Assembly: GCF_012275375.1 (NCBI RefSeq)
Contig: NZ_JAAZQJ010000007.1
Coordinates: forward strand, 124,001-188,000
Reading direction: 5' to 3'
DNA length: 64,000 nt
Source of the DNA: Dyella sp. SG609
Lineage (GTDB): Bacteria > Pseudomonadota > Gammaproteobacteria > Xanthomonadales > Rhodanobacteraceae
The position numbers were made by a program, and so were the translations under genes. How positions within the stretch are numbered: position 1 is the first letter of the stretch; each line of letters opens with the position of its first letter. This document shows, in pieces, positions 44,509 to 53,221 of this stretch. The notes below the pieces were generated by a model that was not told the origin of the DNA, made no database searches, and saw only the letters and a list, made by a program, of their open reading frames with translations.

Positions 44509-46053
44509 TCAGGCCGGACGCTCCGGCTCGCCCGTGCTCAGCTCGACCCAGTCGAGCTCGGCCTCGACCTGCCGGAACGCATCGTCGCCGATCGCACCGG
44601 ACAGGCGCAGGTCCTGCACCGCGTGGCGGGACTTCGCCACCAGGCAGCGGCGCAGCACGTTGTCTTCGTGGCCGCCGGGGGCGCGGCCGCGTTCGACGTT
44701 CTCCAGCGCCGCGGCAAGTTCGGCGCGCACGCGCATCGATGCCGGCGTCGGATCCGCGGGCAGCTCGTCCATCGCGGCGCGGATCGCGGTGGCTCGCGCC
44801 AGTTGCAGTTCGCGCTGCACGGTGCCGTCCGACGGCAGGCGCACCAGCTTCAGCAGCGGGCCCAAGGTCAGGCCCTGGATCACCAGCGTGCCCAGCACCA
44901 CCACGAAGGCGGTCAGCTGGATGAAATCGCGATACGGAAATCCCACCGGCAGCGCCATCGCCGCGGCCAAGGTGACGATGCCGCGCATGCCCGACCAGCC
45001 GATCACGGCCGCGCCCTTCAAGGTGGCCGGCGGCCCGGGCTTGCCGGACTGGCTGCGGCGCAGGCTGTTGAGGCGCACCAGCAGGTGGTGCACGAACACC
45101 CACGCCAGGCGCACCCCGATCACCACCGCCAGGATCACCATGGCCATGCCCAGCGAGTGCAGCCGCTCGCCTGCGCTCGACCTCTCCAGGATCGGACCCA
45201 GCTGCAGGCCGACCAGGGTGAACGCCAGCACGTTGAGCACCACGGTCGCCGTTTCCCAGATCGGGAACGACGCGGTGCGGATATGCGTCTGCATCGGCCG
45301 CGTGCTCAGCCGCGACATGGTCAGCGCGAAGGTCACCACGGCCACGATCGGCGACAGCCGCAGGCGCTCGCTGAGCAGCCAGATGCCGAAGGTCAGGCCG
45401 AACTGGAAGATCACCGCGCTGGGCGCTTCCTCGAAATGCCGCATGAAGCGGGTGATCGGCCAGGTCAGCGCCAGGCCGAACAGCACGCTGCCGAACACCA
45501 CCAGGACGAACATCGGCAAGGCATCCGCCGCGTGAAATCCGCCCGCCGCCACCGCACTCACGGCAAGGCGATAGATCAGTAGCGCCGACGCGTCGTTCAG
45601 CAGGCTCTCGCCTTCCAGCACCATGCGCATGCGCAGCGGCACCGGCAGCCGGCGCAGGATCGCGGTGGCGGCCACCGCGTCCGGCGGCGCCAGCAGCGCA
45701 CCCAGCGCGATGGCGGCCGCCCACGGCATATCCGGAAACAGCCAGCGGGCCGCCAGCGCCACCGCCACCGTGGTGAGCACCACCGCCACCAGCACCAGCG
45801 ACAGCACCGGCAGCCACATCGCGCGCAGGTCGCGCAGCGAAGTGTCGAAGGCGGCGTCCATCAGCACCGGTGCGACGAACAGCACCAGCACCAGGTCGGG
45901 CGGGAATTCCAGCTTCGGCGGATCCGGCAGGCAGGCCAGCAAGGCGCCGCCCACCGCCAGCAGCACCGGATAGGGAATATTGATGCGCTTGGCGAACGAG
46001 GAGACAACCGCTGCGCCGAGCAGAAGCACCAGGATGGTTTCGAAGACCTGCAT
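44509..46053 (-). CDS. CPA1-family Na+/H+ antiporter
   Basis: This 514-residue cation:proton antiporter has 10-12 membrane helices across residues 1-400, followed by a cytoplasmic C-terminal helical domain (about 400-514). Family marks include LGALLAPPDAVAATAILRRL near residue 99 (the conserved Pro-Pro-Asp ion site), EGESLLNDASALLIY near residue 128 and GWSGMRGIVTLAAAMALP near residue 335. These match NhaP/YjcE-type exchangers for pH and Na+ homeostasis. The ATG at 46053 opens the first helix. It follows the GntR regulator on the same strand after 40 bp and may be co-transcribed with it. Confidence 0.92.
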   Translation of the reverse strand: MQVFETILVLLLGAAVVSSFAKRINIPYPVLLAVGGALLACLPDPPKLEFPPDLVLVLFVAPVLMDAAFDTSLRDLRAMWLPVLSLVLVAVVLTTVAVALAARWLFPDMPWAAAIALGALLAPPDAVAATAILRRLPVPLRMRMVLEGESLLNDASALLIYRLAVSAVAAGGFHAADALPMFVLVVFGSVLFGLALTWPITRFMRHFEEAPSAVIFQFGLTFGIWLLSERLRLSPIVAVVTFALTMSRLSTRPMQTHIRTASFPIWETATVVLNVLAFTLVGLQLGPILERSSAGERLHSLGMAMVILAVVIGVRLAWVFVHHLLVRLNSLRRSQSGKPGPPATLKGAAVIGWSGMRGIVTLAAAMALPVGFPYRDFIQLTAFVVVLGTLVIQGLTLGPLLKLVRLPSDGTVQRELQLARATAIRAAMDELPADPTPASMRVRAELAAALENVERGRAPGGHEDNVLRRCLVAKSRHAVQDLRLSGAIGDDAFRQVEAELDWVELSTGEPERPA

Positions 46054-46093
46054 GGGCCGGGACTCTACATCACCAGCCACCGCACCCGCCGCT

Positions 46094-46816
46094 TTACGCT
46101 CCGGCCTTGCGCGCCTTGCCGCGGCTGCGCCGCACATTGGCCAGGGAGTCGCCGATCATGGCGTGCACGGCCGCGTGCGCCAGCTTGGGCTGCTTGCGGC
46201 GGATCGCCTCCAGCACCTTCTGGTGGTGCGGCAGCGAATAGCGGAAATCGGTGGCGTTGCGCGCGGACAGCACGAAGAAGGTGCCCAGCGCAGTATCGAT
46301 CACCGCGAACAGCGAGGACAGCAGCTCGTTGCCGGTGGCCTGCAGCACGGCTTCGTGGAAGCGCAGGTCGGCTTCGGCCCAGGCCTCCAGTGTCTGCGCC
46401 GCGTCCATCGCCTCGTAGGCGGACTGGATCTCGGCCAGCTGCGCATCGGTGCGGCGGCGCGCCGCGGCGGCCGCAGCCGCCGGCTCGATGACTTCGCGCA
46501 TTTCCACCAGCTTGTCGATGAAATCGTCGGTGGGCATGGAAGCGCAGCGCCAGGCCAGCACGTCGGCGTCGAGCTGGTTCCAGTGGCGCGGCTCCTGCAC
46601 GCGCGCGCCGACGCCGGCGCGCGATTCGATCAGGCCCTTGGCCGACAGCACCTTCATCGCCTCGCGCAAGGCGGTGCGGCTGACCTTGAGGCTTTCGGCC
46701 AGGGTCTCTTCGCGCGGCAACACCTCGCCCGGCTTGACCTGGCCGCTGACGATGCGCTGGCCGATCTCCTGCATCACGTGTCCGTACAGGTTGCGAACGG
46801 GGTTCGGCTTCCTCAT
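46094..46816 (-). CDS. GntR-family regulator with FCD domain
   Basis: This 240-residue regulator has a GntR winged HTH at about 5-70 (IGQRIVSGQVKPGEVLPREETLAESLKVSRTALREAMKVL) and an FCD effector domain at about 95-220. The FCD metal-site Asp and His residues are visible (DLRFHEAVLQATGN; LPHHQKVLEAI; AAVHAMIGDSL). The ATG at 46814-46816 has AAGGA about 9 bases upstream. FCD regulators usually sense sugar acids or carboxylates. It lies downstream of an alpha-galactosidase on the same strand, so a role in galactose-type sugar use is plausible but not shown. Confidence 0.9.
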   Translation of the reverse strand: MRKPNPVRNLYGHVMQEIGQRIVSGQVKPGEVLPREETLAESLKVSRTALREAMKVLSAKGLIESRAGVGARVQEPRHWNQLDADVLAWRCASMPTDDFIDKLVEMREVIEPAAAAAAARRRTDAQLAEIQSAYEAMDAAQTLEAWAEADLRFHEAVLQATGNELLSSLFAVIDTALGTFFVLSARNATDFRYSLPHHQKVLEAIRRKQPKLAHAAVHAMIGDSLANVRRSRGKARKAGA

Positions 46817-46892
46817 GGAGGGCGCGTCCTTGGCGGGGTGGCAATGGTGTATGGCGGCGCGATCTTGCCAACTTTTTGCGGCACCCGCGACC

Positions 46893-46983
46893 GGCGTAGG
46901 TTGGGGTGAGCGCAGCGAACCCCAACAGCCAGGTCTTGGCAGGTGCCATGTTGGGGCTCGCTGCGCTCACCCCAACCTACGCC
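46893..46983. repeat. REP-like inverted doublet, copy 2
   Basis: Two 35-bp arms beginning GGCGTAGGTTGGGGTGAGCG are inverted with a single mismatch and separated by 21 bp. Each arm also has internal TTGGGG/CCCCAA pairing. It sits between the GntR gene and the 3' end of the alpha-galactosidase gene. It is related to 31019-31107. Such doublets (BIME-like) can stabilise mRNA ends or attract RAYT transposases. Confidence 0.85.
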
Positions 46984-47010
46984 AACGTCGGCGCCGGATG
47001 GCCGGCCGGC

Positions 47011-48213
47011 TTACATCGCCGAGATCCGGTACATCACCGTCGCATGCGGCTCCAGCTTCACCTTGATGGAGCCGTCGCCCTGCGCATCGGCGTGCTTCCA
47101 CAGATCGCGCATGCGGTACTTGCCGGCCTTCAGCCCCACTTCCCGGGCCGTTACCGCCACGTCCTGCGCGGCATCGCCTTCGTTGAACACCGCCACCGCA
47201 CTGCTGCCATCCTTCAGCGGCTTGACGATCACATGGATGCCCTTGGCATCGCGCACCTGCTTGCCCTGCTTGCCCAGCGGGTCCTGGTCCACCGCAATCA
47301 CGTCCTTGTTCAAGAGGATTTCCAGCGCGGACGGGCTGATCTTGCGAAGGTCCGTGCCGATCAGCAGCGGCGCGGCCATGATCGACCACAGGCTGAAGTG
47401 CGAGCGGTACTCCACGTCGGTCATGCCGCCGTTGCCCACTTCCAGCATGTCAGGGTCGTTCCAGTGGCCGGGGCCGGCATAGGCGTCGAGAACCACGTTC
47501 TCCTTGAAGATCTTCAGCATCGAGTCGTACTTGTCGCTGATGTCGCCGGTGGTGCGCCACGACGAGGCGCCGACAGCCGGGTCGGTGCCCCACAGCCAGG
47601 CCTTGTTCTCGCCCCACTCGCACAGGCTGTAGAAGATCGGCCGGCCGGTGGCGCGCAGCGCTTCGCCCATGGCGGCGTAGCGCTCCTTGGCGGGCTTCTT
47701 CTCGTTATTGCAGTTGTCGTACTTCAGATAGTCCGCGCCCACGGAGGCGAAGAATGCCGCGTCCTGCTTCTCGTGGCCCAGGCCGCCGGGGAAGCCGCGG
47801 TTGGCCTGGTGCGGTTCGCAGGTGTTGGTGCCGGCGCTGGAATACAGGCCGAAGGCGAAACCCTTGGAGTGCACGTAATCGGCCAGCGCCTTGATGCCGT
47901 GCGGAAAGCGCTTGAGGTTCGGCTGCAGGTTGCCCTGCTTGTCGCGCTGCCAGTCGGCCCAGCAGTCGTCGAGGTTGATATGGCGATAGCCGGCGTCGCG
48001 CAGGCCGCTGCTGATCATCTTGTCCGCCACGCCGCGGATCATGTCTTCGTTGAATTCGTCGCGGCAGTGGGTGGAATTCCAGTTATTGAAGCCCATCTGC
48101 GGCACGGCCGCGCTGGACCATTCCGGCTTGACGTCCTCGGCCGACGCCGCCGTGGCGAAGCTCACGGCGACACAGATGGCGAGGCGGGTCATCGTTGCGG
48201 AAAACACTTTCAT
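47011..48213 (-). CDS. Secreted GH27 alpha-galactosidase
   Basis: This 400-residue glycoside hydrolase family 27 enzyme cleaves terminal alpha-1,6-galactosyl residues (melibiose, raffinose, galactomannan). It has a signal peptide (about 1-25, ASA), a (beta/alpha)8 barrel with MGFNNWNSTHC near residue 40 and HINLDDCWADWQRD near residue 78, and a C-terminal beta domain from about 315. The catalytic nucleophile is Asp166 in YLKYDNC and the acid/base is Asp224 in RTTGDISDKYD, both present. The ATG at 48213 has GGAGAGAG upstream; a second ATG at 48237 would start before the signal peptide. It may be controlled by the GntR regulator downstream. Confidence 0.95.
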   Translation of the reverse strand: MKVFSATMTRLAICVAVSFATAASAEDVKPEWSSAAVPQMGFNNWNSTHCRDEFNEDMIRGVADKMISSGLRDAGYRHINLDDCWADWQRDKQGNLQPNLKRFPHGIKALADYVHSKGFAFGLYSSAGTNTCEPHQANRGFPGGLGHEKQDAAFFASVGADYLKYDNCNNEKKPAKERYAAMGEALRATGRPIFYSLCEWGENKAWLWGTDPAVGASSWRTTGDISDKYDSMLKIFKENVVLDAYAGPGHWNDPDMLEVGNGGMTDVEYRSHFSLWSIMAAPLLIGTDLRKISPSALEILLNKDVIAVDQDPLGKQGKQVRDAKGIHVIVKPLKDGSSAVAVFNEGDAAQDVAVTAREVGLKAGKYRMRDLWKHADAQGDGSIKVKLEPHATVMYRISAM

Positions 48214-48609
48214 CGACTCTCTCCAGGCGGCATTCAAAAAAACGACGGGCGGCGCGCAGAAACCTGGGGGAGGCGCGCCGCCCGTCCGGGGAAACTCGCT
48301 GCGAAGCTCGGATGGTGCTGGGCGGGTGTTCGAACCGTGCTGCTCCGTCGCGCATCGAGCGCGACGGGCTCAAGTCGTTGTACTCCCCTGACGTCCCCAG
48401 ATAGTCAGTTAATCATACAAATATGAGCGAGGCCCGAATCATTGGTTGGGCATGCCCATGAGATCAAGCTGCGATGCAACATCCGCATGCAATGGCTTGT
48501 GTTCGCGGCAGGAATCGCTGGTCGGATCACATGCAGTCGATGAAAATTAGACGTCCAAATCGACGGGCATGGGGCAGGATTGGATCGCGTATCGACGATG
48601 GAGCGCTGC
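48214..48609. other. 396-bp divergent gap, alpha-galactosidase/DUF488
   Basis: It must contain promoters for both flanking genes. A relatively AT-rich patch at about 48405-48425 (AGTTAATCATACAAATATG) is the best candidate promoter area for the alpha-galactosidase. A 12-bp palindrome, TGGGCATGCCCA (48447-48458), lies nearby and may be a regulator site. No further gene is supported. Confidence 0.4.
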
Positions 48610-49158
48610 ATGGCTTTGCCATTTTTCACGATTGGCCATTCCAACCGGAGTCTTGCGGACTTCATCGCGCTGCTGCACGAAAACGAGGTGGGCCTGATGG
48701 CGGATGTCAGGGCGTTTCCGCGCTCGCGCACCAACCCATCATTCAATGACGACGTGCTGCCAGCGTCCCTGGCGGCCGAAGGCATCGCCTATCGGCACCT
48801 GGCCGAACTCGGCGGCCGGCGGCGCAAATCCGAAACGGTGCCGGTCGAGACGAATGGCTACTGGACACACCAGAGCTTTCACAACTACGCCGACTATGCC
48901 TTGACCCATGTCTTCCAGGTCGGGCTGGAAACGCTGATCGGCCTGGGCCGCGAGCAGCGCTGCGCCGTGATGTGTTCGGAAGCGGTGTGGTGGCGCTGCC
49001 ATCGGCGCATCGTCACCGATTACCTGCTGGCGCGCGGCGAAACGGTGTTGCATATCCTGGGGCCAGGGCACGTGGAAACTGCCGAGCTTACCGAGCGTGC
49101 GAGACCGCATGCGGACGGCGCCGTGACGTATCCGCCGGCGGGTGATTTGTTTGCTTAG
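48610..49158 (+). CDS. DUF488-family protein
   Basis: This 182-residue cytoplasmic protein of the DUF488 family has conserved TIGHSNR at 6-12, DVRAFPRSRTNPSFN at about 31-45, HLAELGGRR at about 65-73 and the C-x-E-x5-CHR motif (CSEAVWWRCHRR) near residue 126. The paired Cys/His residues suggest metal or nucleotide-related chemistry, but no function is established. The ATG at 48610 has TGGAG 6 bases upstream; ATG 48598 and TTG 48580 are longer options. No operon partner is evident. Confidence 0.88.
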   Translation: MALPFFTIGHSNRSLADFIALLHENEVGLMADVRAFPRSRTNPSFNDDVLPASLAAEGIAYRHLAELGGRRRKSETVPVETNGYWTHQSFHNYADYALTHVFQVGLETLIGLGREQRCAVMCSEAVWWRCHRRIVTDYLLARGETVLHILGPGHVETAELTERARPHADGAVTYPPAGDLFA

Positions 49159-49167
49159 AGGTGTAGC

Positions 49168-49247
49168 GAAGAGGGCTTGTTGCGAGCCTCAGCTCAGCGC
49201 TCCGGCCGGCCCCTCACCCCGACCCTCTCCCCGGAGGGGAGAGGGGG
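49168..49247 (-). repeat. CCCTCTCCCC hairpin repeat, copy inverted to 61433
   Basis: CCCTCTCCCC and GGGGAGAGGG (49223-49245) form a perfect 10-bp stem, and the flank CTCAGCTCAGCGCTCCGGCC matches, in inverse orientation, the element at 61433-61504 over roughly 70 bp with few differences. It follows the DUF488 stop and may help end its transcript, though no T run follows. Confidence 0.8.
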
Positions 49248-49337
49248 ATGTAGCGTGAGGCGATAATCGAACGAAGAGCGTGCGGCGCAGCCGCGGCGTT
49301 CCACTGGTGCGCTTCTGCTCTTGATCTACCGGGTCCC

Positions 49338-49462
49338 CTTGGCGCCGGCGGTGAGGGCGCCAAGCAGGGTGCCCTCTCTTTTTGGTTACTTTTTCTCTGG
49401 GCACGCAGAGAAAAAGTAACTCGCCCCGCGGCAGCGGGGCGAAACACTCGCCAACGGCGAGA
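49338..49462. repeat. Array of four adjacent hairpins
   Basis: Four perfect inverted repeats occur in a row. They are CTTGGCGCC/GGCGCCAAG (49338-49364), GTTACTTTTTCTCTG/CAGAGAAAAAGTAAC with a 15-bp stem (49385-49420), CGCCCCGC/GCGGGGCG (49422-49441) and CTCGCC/GGCGAG (49448-49462). They fill the gap between the DUF488 gene and the outer-membrane barrel gene. I recall similar GTTACTTTTTCT elements in related genomes. Confidence 0.8.
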
Positions 49463-49630
49463 CACCCAAGCGCCAACGCAACATCAAGCGACACCGCCAC
49501 TGGATGACAGGTTGCGAGAAACTTGGGGGTAGCAAAAAAAGACGCCCAGGCGCGAGCGGAGAAAACAGGGACGGACGTCTCCCCCACCATGCCCCCTCGC
49601 GCAGGCATGGCGCCCGGGCATCAAGCTCGC

Positions 49631-52600
49631 TCAGTAATAGCCGACCACGTTGAGGAACACGCCCTTATAGCGGTAGCCCAGCTTGGTCATGTCATCGTTG
49701 AAATCAGTGAAGTTGTAACCCAGCCCCATGCGGAAATGCTTGCTGACGTCATAGTCCACGCTGGCCAGCCAGCCCTTGCGGGTGCCGCCCTCGGACGCGC
49801 GCAGCACGCGGTACTCGCCCATCACGCTGAACCCGCCCATCACGTAGCGGCGCGCCTGCCCCGCCAGCATCGTCGCCCGGTTGTCGTACCACGCCCCGGT
49901 GCCGCGGCCCTCGCGAGCCTCGCCTTCGCGGGTGGCCAGCTTCGCCGCGAACTCCCACTGCGTATCCAGCCGGTACACACCTTCCAGCGAGAACACGCTC
50001 GAACGCTGGTCGTAGTAGCTGTCGGACTCGGTCTGGCCCGGCGAGGACAGGTCGTACAGGTAGGTGTACTTGCCCAGCACCGTCCAGCGCACGCTGTTCC
50101 ACGGACGCCAGGCGAAACCGACATTGGTCTCGTTGAAGCGCGCGTTGTTGCTCGGGTCCACCTTGTCGCTGGTGCGCGACCAGTTGATGCGGCCGGCCAC
50201 CTGCCACGACTCGTTGATCTTGTAGCTGATCCGGTGCGTGGTGACCCACTGGTCGCGCTGCTCGGCGCCGCGGTCGCGGCGGTATTCCAGCTTGCTGGCC
50301 CAGCTGGTGGAGGCGTCGGTCAGGCCGGCGTTGAGGCTGCCCGCATGGCGGTTGACGCGCCCTGCCCCGCTGGCCGCATCGAGCTGGCCATCCTGCAGGG
50401 TGAAGCCCAGCGTCCAGCCCAGGCTCGGATAGAAATCCATGCCGAAGGTATGGCCGATGCCGGTGTCCGGGCCGGATTTCAGCCACTGGCTCTCGTTATA
50501 GAGGTTGGTCTTGTCCGTCACGCGCCAGCGCTGGCCCAGGGTCAGGCCGTCCGGTGCCTGCGACAGCAGGCTGGAATCGTTGTACAGCGCGGTGCTGTCC
50601 ACCGAATAGGTGTACGCGCCATACAGCGAGTGATCGGGATTGAGGCGGTACTCGCCGTTGACCTGCGCCGCATTGCCGCGCGAACCGCGCGTGACTTCCG
50701 CCCCCGCATTGGACAGGTCGCCGAACTGGTACTTCGCGCCCACGGTCACCGCATCGTTGGTCGGATACGCGCCGTTGTCGTTGTTCAACGTCACCTGCCC
50801 CGTGGCATACACATCGAGCGAGCTGCCGATGCGCTGCGTATAACCGAGGGCCGCCAAGGTGCCGGTGCCGCTGCGCAACTGGTAGGTCTCGGTGACGCGG
50901 CGGATCTCCGCGATCAGGTCCGACTTCTCCGCCAGCTGCCAATCCAGCTGCACCTGTCCCTGCTCCAGCGCATCGTTACCGCGCTTGGCATAGCTGTAGC
51001 GCCCGGACAGGCGCAGGCCGTCCTGGATCTGCCCGGCGAACTCCGCGCCGTATTCCTTGACGGCCAGGCCCTGGTCGGCACGCGCCACCGAATAGCCGGC
51101 ATCGACGTCGCGCCACCATGCACCCACCGTCCACTCGCGCGCGCTCCAGCCCAGTTCGCGCAGATCCGCGTGCGCATCCACCGCCGCGGCATTGCCGCCG
51201 CGGCTGCCCGATGTCACGGGATTGGTGCGGATAAAGCTCAGGCCGCCGTTGTCCGAGTAGTAGATCGGCGCCACCGCGGCATCGCTGTGCGAGCGCTCCA
51301 CTTTCAGATAGGTGCCGCGCCCCGCCTGCAGCGTGACGTCCGCGCCCTTCAGCGAGTAGTCGTCACTCGAACGGCCTTCGTCGACATAAGTGCCGCCCAC
51401 CGCCACGTGCTCGCCGAACCAGTGCTTGGCGCGGATGCCCGCGGTGACGTCGTTGCTGTCGAAACCGCTGGGCACGTACTCGTAATCGGCCAGCAGGTGA
51501 TTCTCGTAGCCGCCCTGCGGGCGATCGCGGAACAAGGTGCTGACATTGGCCTGGGCGATCTGCGCCAGCGGCCGGGTCAGCAGCAGGCGGCCCTGCATCT
51601 CGTTGATGTCGTAGTCGACGCCGCGCACCAGGGTGACGCGCGACACCACGCTGCCGGTGGCCGGATCGCGCACTTCCAGCACCACCTGGTCCGAACCCGG
51701 CAGGATGTCGGTGTTGCGCAGGTAGTACAGGCTGCCGCCGGTGCCGAGGAACTCGGTATGGCCCAGCACCGTCTGCGCCTGCGACGCGAACGCCTTCAGC
51801 AGCGTGTTCGGATCGCCCAACGGCGTGGCTTCGCGGCTGCGCCAGTCGATCGCCGCACCGTACAGGCTGCGCACGTACTGCGCGTACTGCGTGCCGGTGA
51901 AGCCGGTCTGGTAGTTGCCCCACAGCGCCTGGCTCTTGTCCCAGTCCAGGCGCAGGTACAGCTTGCCCTGGGTGTCGATGTCGCGGTACGTGGTCGAGTC
52001 GTCGCCGTACACCGGGTAGTACATGTTCGGATCGAGGCGGCGGAACACGTCCTTCGGATCGGCCTTGAAGAAGCCGTTGAACAGGCTGCCCGTGTTGCGT
52101 TCCGTGGTGTCGGCCTGGGCGGTGAACAGATAGCGCCCTTCCAGCTTGCCCTTCATATAGAAGGCCAGGCGCCCTTCGTCGAGGAAGCCGTCGCGGTAGC
52201 GCGGATCCACCGTCAAGGCGGAAGCACCCGTGCCGCTGACCGAACTCTTCGACGCGGTGAGGTCGGCAATCGCCACCGCGAACAGATAGTTGTCGCGCAC
52301 ATTCACCGCCAGCGGATAGTGGCTGGCAGCACCGCCCGCGCCGCGCAGGGCGACGTCGAGCGTGTGCGACCCCGTCGGCAGCAGATACTCGGCGACGAAC
52401 TTGCGCTGCTGGTCCACCGGCACGCTCTGCCCGGCGATGGTCACGGCGTACTGGTCCGGCACGTTCTGCCCGTAGACCCGCACGCGCGAACCGCGGATGG
52501 CGATGTTCTGCCGCCGCAGCGCATTGCCGCCGAAGGTGCTGTCGAGCAGCTCGCGGTCCTCCAGCTGGCTCGCGCTCATCGAGCGCAACTCACCGGTGGC

Positions 52601-53221
52601 GCCCTGCCGGCGCTGCTCCAGCGAGCGCTGCCGGTCTTCCGGCCGCACCAGCTGCAAGCTGCGCGGATAGGTTTCATCCACGCTGCCGTCCTCGCCCCAG
52701 GCGCGCAGCACGTAGCTGAGTTGCTGGCCCGCCTGCAGGGAGATGCCGGCCGGCAGCTTGCCGTCCCAGCTCGCCTGCACCACCGCGCCGGGAGCGACGT
52801 CCACCGTTGCCAGCGGTGCGGTCAGGTTGGTGTCGTCGCTCCGGTAGATGCTGATCTGCATCTTGCGGATGAACGCGTCGTAGTTGCTGTACACCTGGAA
52901 GCGCACGGGCTCGGTGACCTGGCCGTGCTCGAACGCGGCCACCGCGCTGCCCTGCACATTGAGCAGGGGCGAGGTCAGCGCCGGATCCTCGGTGGCCCAG
53001 ATCAGGCCGCCGTTGGGCAGATCCAGGCTGTAGCGGCCGCGCGCCGCCGGTGCGCTTTGCGCGGCGGTGGTGGTGGTGGCAATGGCAGCGGCGTTAGCCG
53101 ACTGCGCCTGGGCGGGCGTCCAGGCGCCCGCGATGAGCACGCCGAGAATGGCGGCGTCCAGCGTCCTGATCTGCATGGTCCGGTTGGCCTTGGTCGGAGA
53201 GTGAGAGCGGCGGGCGTTCAT
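49631..53221 (-). CDS. Large outer-membrane beta-barrel protein (partner of DUF11 protein)
   Basis: This 1196-residue envelope protein has a signal peptide (cleavage near AQA, about residue 39). The N-terminal region (about 60-310) has Ig/stalk-like beta segments, including a repeat-type CNA/invasin-like stretch RGSRVRVYGQNVPDQYAVTI. From about residue 330 to the end there are about 40 alternating amphipathic strands typical of a large outer-membrane barrel, ending in an aromatic (NVVGYY). No TonB box or plug domain is visible, so the common label TonB-dependent receptor would be unsupported. The ATG overlaps the stop of the DUF11 gene (ATGA), so the two are co-translated. A role in anchoring or exporting the DUF11 protein is inferred from that pairing. 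Confidence 0.8.
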   Translation of the reverse strand: MNARRSHSPTKANRTMQIRTLDAAILGVLIAGAWTPAQAQSANAAAIATTTTAAQSAPAARGRYSLDLPNGGLIWATEDPALTSPLLNVQGSAVAAFEHGQVTEPVRFQVYSNYDAFIRKMQISIYRSDDTNLTAPLATVDVAPGAVVQASWDGKLPAGISLQAGQQLSYVLRAWGEDGSVDETYPRSLQLVRPEDRQRSLEQRRQGATGELRSMSASQLEDRELLDSTFGGNALRRQNIAIRGSRVRVYGQNVPDQYAVTIAGQSVPVDQQRKFVAEYLLPTGSHTLDVALRGAGGAASHYPLAVNVRDNYLFAVAIADLTASKSSVSGTGASALTVDPRYRDGFLDEGRLAFYMKGKLEGRYLFTAQADTTERNTGSLFNGFFKADPKDVFRRLDPNMYYPVYGDDSTTYRDIDTQGKLYLRLDWDKSQALWGNYQTGFTGTQYAQYVRSLYGAAIDWRSREATPLGDPNTLLKAFASQAQTVLGHTEFLGTGGSLYYLRNTDILPGSDQVVLEVRDPATGSVVSRVTLVRGVDYDINEMQGRLLLTRPLAQIAQANVSTLFRDRPQGGYENHLLADYEYVPSGFDSNDVTAGIRAKHWFGEHVAVGGTYVDEGRSSDDYSLKGADVTLQAGRGTYLKVERSHSDAAVAPIYYSDNGGLSFIRTNPVTSGSRGGNAAAVDAHADLRELGWSAREWTVGAWWRDVDAGYSVARADQGLAVKEYGAEFAGQIQDGLRLSGRYSYAKRGNDALEQGQVQLDWQLAEKSDLIAEIRRVTETYQLRSGTGTLAALGYTQRIGSSLDVYATGQVTLNNDNGAYPTNDAVTVGAKYQFGDLSNAGAEVTRGSRGNAAQVNGEYRLNPDHSLYGAYTYSVDSTALYNDSSLLSQAPDGLTLGQRWRVTDKTNLYNESQWLKSGPDTGIGHTFGMDFYPSLGWTLGFTLQDGQLDAASGAGRVNRHAGSLNAGLTDASTSWASKLEYRRDRGAEQRDQWVTTHRISYKINESWQVAGRINWSRTSDKVDPSNNARFNETNVGFAWRPWNSVRWTVLGKYTYLYDLSSPGQTESDSYYDQRSSVFSLEGVYRLDTQWEFAAKLATREGEAREGRGTGAWYDNRATMLAGQARRYVMGGFSVMGEYRVLRASEGGTRKGWLASVDYDVSKHFRMGLGYNFTDFNDDMTKLGYRYKGVFLNVVGYY

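Noticed and set aside
49631-53221. TonB-dependent receptor label for the barrel protein
   Set aside because: No TonB box or plug domain is visible in the N-terminal 330 residues.
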